Assembly: GCA_963817375.1 (NCBI GenBank)
Contig: CAWFOB010000001.1
Span: 372,001 to 436,000, forward strand
Direction of reading: 5' to 3'
Source of the DNA: JACVRM01 sp963817375
GTDB lineage: Bacteria; Actinomycetota; Thermoleophilia; Gaiellales; Gaiellaceae
DNA length: 64,000 nucleotides
Shown here: positions 60,587 through 64,000 of the stretch, piece by piece
Layout: each line of letters begins with the position of its first letter
Numbering within the stretch: position 1 is the stretch's first letter
Position numbers and translations under genes: made by a program
The notes under the pieces: model-generated
The model's database searches: none
The model's input: only the letters and a program-made list of their open reading frames with translations
Told to the model about the DNA's origin: nothing

Positions 60587-61783
60587 TCAGAGCGGAATGC
60601 GGCCCGGCAGCAGGTAGGCGCAGAGCCCGAGCGCGAGCACGCGCGCCGTCCGGTCGTTCTCGACCGCGGCCAGGGGGACCGTCCAGACGACGTACCAGGG
60701 CAGCAGCCAGGGTGTCGTGAGCACGAGCAGCCCGGCCGCGAGCGCGATCCGCGGCCGGCCTCTCCAGGCGGTGCGCAGCAGCCAGGCGTAGCCGCCGACG
60801 AGGATCGCCGCCCCGAGCATCAGCGCGGCGTGCGGGGAGAGACCGAGCTTGCGCCCGATGCTCATGCTCGTCTCCGTGTGCGCCTGGTGAGCAAGCGGGC
60901 CGAACGCACCCAGCCAGCTCGTCCCGAACGCGGCCCAGGCGATCAGCGCGAAGGCGCCCGCTGCGCCGAGCGCCGCGCCGGCGAGCGTCCGCCGGTTGCC
61001 GCGCGCGGCGAGCAGGTGCAGCGGCAGCAGCGCAAGCGGGATCCACTTCAGGGCGATCGCCGTCGCCCAGGCCGCGCCGCCTGCGCGCGGCCGGTGCACG
61101 GCGAGCGCGAGCGCGGCGACGACCAGCACCATCATCAGCGCGTCGTTGTGGCCGCCGCCCGCGAACTGGAGCGCGAGCAGCGGATTCCAGCCCACGAACG
61201 CCGCCCCGAACGCACCCGCGCGCAGGGCGGCGAGCACGACGAGCGCCAGCACGGCCCCGGCCGCGAGGGCTCGGTAGGCGAGCTGGGCCACCGCCGGCGA
61301 CGGCCCGGTCACGCGCGCGAGCGCGGCCGACAGGAGCGTGAATGCCGGCCCGTAGACCGAGCGCTCGTGCTGCCAGCCGTGGGCGACGACCAGTGTCGCT
61401 GCGTCGTGCGGGAAGGCGCTCGGGGCAACGGCGTACGGGTCCGCGTCGTGGACGGCGGCGATGCGTCCGTACGCCCAGTAGCTGTAGACGTCGTGGGAGA
61501 AGAAGAGCGGCCCGGCGAGCGGCGCGAGCTGGATCGCGGCGGCGGCGACGCACACGGCGCCGACCCGGACGGCCCGCCGGCGGACGGTCGCAAGGCCGGC
61601 GAGATAGAACGCGAACGCTGCGGCCGCGGCGACGAGGTACACGGCCGAGCGGCCGTCGTACGGCGGCCCGGACGCGAGGCCGACCGGCCGCAGCGCGCTG
61701 GCAGCCGCGGCCACCGCGACGAGCACGCCGCCGGCGCAGACGAGCGGGAGTGCCGGGCGGGCGGTCAGTGCGCGGTCGAGCAT
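60587..61783 (-). CDS. GT-C-fold membrane glycosyltransferase (GT87/DUF2029-like)
   Basis: 398 residues with about ten to eleven membrane helices. The first extracytoplasmic loop has FFSHDVYSYWAYGRIAAVHD with an acidic Asp (HD), the DxD-like catalytic carboxylate of polyprenyl-phosphate-dependent mannosyltransferases. Further loops have WNPLLALQFAGGGHNDALM, LKWIPLAL and TTPWLLPWY. It probably adds a sugar from a lipid donor to a cell-wall glycolipid or glycan. It shares 19 bases with the next membrane protein. Confidence 0.75.
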   Translation of the reverse strand: MLDRALTARPALPLVCAGGVLVAVAAAASALRPVGLASGPPYDGRSAVYLVAAAAAFAFYLAGLATVRRRAVRVGAVCVAAAAIQLAPLAGPLFFSHDVYSYWAYGRIAAVHDADPYAVAPSAFPHDAATLVVAHGWQHERSVYGPAFTLLSAALARVTGPSPAVAQLAYRALAAGAVLALVVLAALRAGAFGAAFVGWNPLLALQFAGGGHNDALMMVLVVAALALAVHRPRAGGAAWATAIALKWIPLALLPLHLLAARGNRRTLAGAALGAAGAFALIAWAAFGTSWLGAFGPLAHQAHTETSMSIGRKLGLSPHAALMLGAAILVGGYAWLLRTAWRGRPRIALAAGLLVLTTPWLLPWYVVWTVPLAAVENDRTARVLALGLCAYLLPGRIPL

Positions 61784-63369
61784 GTCGGCGAGGCGCTTCC
61801 GCCCAGGGCGGCGAGGACGCCGGATGCGTCCACGTCGAACTTCAGGTCGACGATCCCGGCGCGTGGCGCCGAGACGCGCAGCATGCCGTCGTCTCCCGTC
61901 GAGAGGCAGGCGCCGTGCGCGTGCCAGTACGCCGAGCTGCGCACGGCAACCCGGTACGTCCCGGGCCGGCCGACGCGCAGGCTGATGCGCTGGGGGCCGA
62001 GCCGGAGCACACGCGCGCGGCCGGGCCCGGTCACGAGCTCGACCGGTTCGCGAAGGGCGTAGATGGTCAGCGCCGGCGTGCGAAAGACCGGCTCGAGGCC
62101 TGCCCGCCCGCTGCCGACGAGGGCTGCTTCGGCGACGGCGCTGTAGTCCGGCGGCGCGTTCGTTCGCACGACGTACCGGACACCGAGGCCGCGCAGCCAG
62201 TGCCTGTAGGTGACGGGCCCGAGCGACCCGTAGAGCACCTCGTTCTGCGGGAAGTCGTACTGGCGAAACCAGCCGCGCGTGATGGGGATGCCCGCGCGCG
62301 GCAGGTAGGTCGCCCCCCAGTGCCCCACGGTGTCGACGACCTCGACGCGGTACGACGGGGACAGGTGCTGCTTCAGGTAGCGGATGGCCGGCGCCCAGTA
62401 CGCGGCCTGCGTGCTCGCGTCCGCGGTCGAGCCTTCGACGTTCGCGATCACCGGCTGGAGGTTCCAGACGCCCGCGAGGGCGACCCCGGCGACGACGACC
62501 TTGCGCGGCCGCCAGTCACGCAGCGCGAACAGGAGCAGCGCGATCGGGACGGCCGCGAAGCGGAGCCGCGTCACGTTGGCGCCGAGCGGCGACGGCACCA
62601 GGAACGCAAAGACGCACGCGAGCGCGTAGAGGACGAAGAACGTGCGCAGCACGCGGGCCGGCGCCACTCGCCACACGAGTGCTGCACTGAAGGCGCAGAA
62701 CAGGAGGGCCGCGAGCAACGCTCCGGCCGGGAACGGGTAGAAGCCGCCGTCCGGGAATGCGCGCTTGACCACGGCGTAGAGCGCGCCGATGCCGAGGACG
62801 GACGCTCCCGCGGCGGCCAGCGTGCGCCGGTCCACCCGGCGTCCGATCGCGATCCCCGCCGCCACCACGGCGAGGAAGGCGAAGGCGAGCGGGCTGGCGG
62901 CGAGCGTCAGGAGGGCAAGGAGCGCGAACCAGCCGAGCCGGCGCCGCTGCAGGACACACAGGGCGGCGAGCATGAGCGCGCTGCCGAGCGCGAACGGGAA
63001 CGCGCCCGACAGCAGCACGCACGGCCAGACGACCGCAAAGGCGAGCGTCGGCCAGCGGGCGGCCGGGCCGAACTCCCGGCGCAGCAGGATGGCCAGGGCG
63101 AACGCGGCGCCGCAGGCGCTGAGCACCGCGAGTGGCCGGATGCCGAGCAGCGCGGCGAGCGGGTAGTACAGGAGGCTGTAGGTGACGAAGCTGTAGCTGC
63201 CCGAGTACCAGAGGTTGTTCCAGAGCGCGTACCCGCGGTGGGCGAAGACCTCGACGTAGTACGCGTGGGCGGCGTAGTCGGGGCCAGGCGGGAGGAGCCA
63301 TGCGAACGCTGCGGCGACGATGCCCGCGACCAAGGCCGCGACCACGGCCTCCGGCACGCGCACGGGCAA
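61765..63369 (-). CDS. Polytopic membrane protein, GT-C-like with extracytoplasmic C-terminal domain
   Basis: 534 residues. About ten membrane helices in the first 330 residues (ALVAGIVAAAFAWLL, ... VPIALLLFAL, KVVVAGVALAGV) followed by a large soluble beta-rich domain (VEGSTADASTQAAYWAPAIRYL, SLGPVTYRHWLRGLGVRYVVR, LSTGDDGMLRVSAPRAGIV). N-terminal loop DYAAHAYYVEVFAHRGYALWNNLWY fits the first periplasmic loop of GT-C enzymes. Likely the partner of the preceding glycosyltransferase; specificity unknown. Confidence 0.68.
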   Translation of the reverse strand: MPVRVPEAVVAALVAGIVAAAFAWLLPPGPDYAAHAYYVEVFAHRGYALWNNLWYSGSYSFVTYSLLYYPLAALLGIRPLAVLSACGAAFALAILLRREFGPAARWPTLAFAVVWPCVLLSGAFPFALGSALMLAALCVLQRRRLGWFALLALLTLAASPLAFAFLAVVAAGIAIGRRVDRRTLAAAGASVLGIGALYAVVKRAFPDGGFYPFPAGALLAALLFCAFSAALVWRVAPARVLRTFFVLYALACVFAFLVPSPLGANVTRLRFAAVPIALLLFALRDWRPRKVVVAGVALAGVWNLQPVIANVEGSTADASTQAAYWAPAIRYLKQHLSPSYRVEVVDTVGHWGATYLPRAGIPITRGWFRQYDFPQNEVLYGSLGPVTYRHWLRGLGVRYVVRTNAPPDYSAVAEAALVGSGRAGLEPVFRTPALTIYALREPVELVTGPGRARVLRLGPQRISLRVGRPGTYRVAVRSSAYWHAHGACLSTGDDGMLRVSAPRAGIVDLKFDVDASGVLAALGGSASPTCSTAH

Positions 63370-63437
63370 CCGGGGAAACGCGATGCGCGATTCATTGCGG
63401 CGGCGACCTGAACGTCGCCTGATCGGGCCTTAGGGGC

Positions 63438-63923
63438 CTAGGAGCTCAGGAAGGCGTCTTCGAGATCGGCCCAGCGCAGGCAGTCGGCCGCCGCATCGCA
63501 CAGATCGGCGTCGTCGGCCGCGCGGGCCCGCTCGGCGAGCGCCTTTCCGAGCGCGCGCAGTAGCGCCGGCTCGCTCGAGCCGCCCTCCACCATGCGTGCG
63601 AGCCGGGCCGCGTCCTCGAGCTCGCCCTGGTCGGCGCGGATGACCGCGGCGCACGCGAGCGACGCGACGCGCGCGTCCGCGGACGCGTCGAGGCGGACAG
63701 CGGCGCGCAGCACCGCGAGCGCCTCGGCCGGGTGGCCGAGCGTGGCGAGCGCGGCCGCGAGCGCATTCAGCGACCAGGCGCGCTCCTCGGAGTCGGCGGC
63801 GGGCGCGACGGTCAGCGTCTGGGCGATGCGGGCGAGCTCGTCGTCGTCGGCCACCGCCGCCGGCGACAGGTCGCAGACGGTCTGCCAGAGCTCGTTGAAG
63901 GCGGCGCGGTTGGTGGTCGGCAT
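63438..63923 (-). CDS. Helical hypothetical protein with TPR-like repeats
   Basis: 161 residues from ATG 63923: FNELWQTVCDLSPAAVADDD then helix pairs such as ERAWSLNALAAALATLGHPA, EALAVLRAAVRLDASADAR, SLACAAVIRADQGELEDAAR, ALGKALAERARAADDAD. A compact TPR-like scaffold without catalytic residues. Shares the TGTTGCCGATACAG upstream element with the gene at 59834. Function unknown. Confidence 0.6.
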   Translation of the reverse strand: MPTTNRAAFNELWQTVCDLSPAAVADDDELARIAQTLTVAPAADSEERAWSLNALAAALATLGHPAEALAVLRAAVRLDASADARVASLACAAVIRADQGELEDAARLARMVEGGSSEPALLRALGKALAERARAADDADLCDAAADCLRWADLEDAFLSS

Positions 63924-63928
63924 GGCGG

Positions 63929-63942
63929 CTGTATCGGCAACA
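63929..63942 (-). promoter_or_regulatory. Shared upstream element TGTTGCCGATACAG (copy 2)
   Basis: Exact copy of 60136-60149, 5 bases before ATG 63923. Indicates common regulation of two small helical proteins. The 58 bases between it and the window end hold no gene I can support. Confidence 0.5.
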
Positions 63943-64000
63943 GTGGGCGGAGCCTGAGCGCCGAATTCGCCGCCGTGCCCGCGATGCCTTGTGCATCGTC

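Overview
The window is high-GC chromosomal DNA with densely packed genes, from an actinobacterium-like organism. The best guess is a Thermoleophilia (Gaiellales/Solirubrobacterales)-type lineage. The evidence is F420-type oxidoreductases, a CysO/CysM/Mec-style cysteine module, an IdeR/DtxR-type metalloregulator, GTG starts, stop/start overlaps of the ATGA/GTGA type, and several promoters whose -10 box sits only 6-7 bases before the start codon (leaderless mRNAs). The lineage is an inference; there is no rRNA in the window. I saw no tRNA, rRNA, CRISPR, prophage or intact insertion sequence.

Layout. 0-3.8 kb: end of an LLM oxidoreductase, an SDR, an APH-like kinase with its TetR regulator, and a divergent VOC gene. 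3.8-12.6 kb (minus strand): haloalkane dehalogenase, alpha/beta hydrolase, thiolase and acyl-CoA dehydrogenase, behind a complete branched-chain-amino-acid-type ABC transporter (livGFHMK), which looks like an uptake-plus-degradation unit. 12.6-16.6 kb: metallo-beta-lactamase-fold hydrolase, amidohydrolase, a REPIN-like repeat pair and an M20 peptidase. 16.6-20.2 kb: PadR regulator with a membrane PASTA protein, GNAT, the primary sigma factor and a TPR protein. 20.3-23.1 kb: a rhodanese-ThiF/MoeZ, CysO, CysM and JAMM-protease operon for protein-thiocarboxylate cysteine synthesis. 23.2-31.1 kb (minus): receiver protein, L28, and a long coupled operon def-fmt-rsmB-rpe-ribD-X-ribE-ribBA-ribH. 31.2-35.9 kb: ABM-like protein, priA, methyltransferase, and a divergent ZIP transporter/DtxR-regulator pair around a palindromic operator. 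36-43.6 kb (minus): metK, lipoprotein, gpsA, der, plsC, cmk, aroA. 43.7-46.6 kb (plus): trpE, trpG, a 13-residue Trp-containing leader peptide and trpS. 46.5-52.6 kb (minus): corA, GNAT, rluB, scpB, scpA, lgt, a small protein, anti-sigma-like protein and ECF sigma. 52.7-56.4 kb: three secreted proteins, one with collagen-like repeats. 56.4-64 kb: dnaE, small proteins, an F420-type PPOX protein and two polytopic GT-C-like membrane proteins.

The less expected signals are: a dispersed 21-bp palindrome found four times between genes; a probable Trp attenuator upstream of trpS; a CysO-like carrier whose Gly-Gly is masked by Cys-Ala next to a JAMM protease; palindromic operators at the TetR, PadR and DtxR loci; CTG codons that look like true starts; and a run of single-base frameshifts (5.0-19.7 kb) that are more likely sequence errors than decay.
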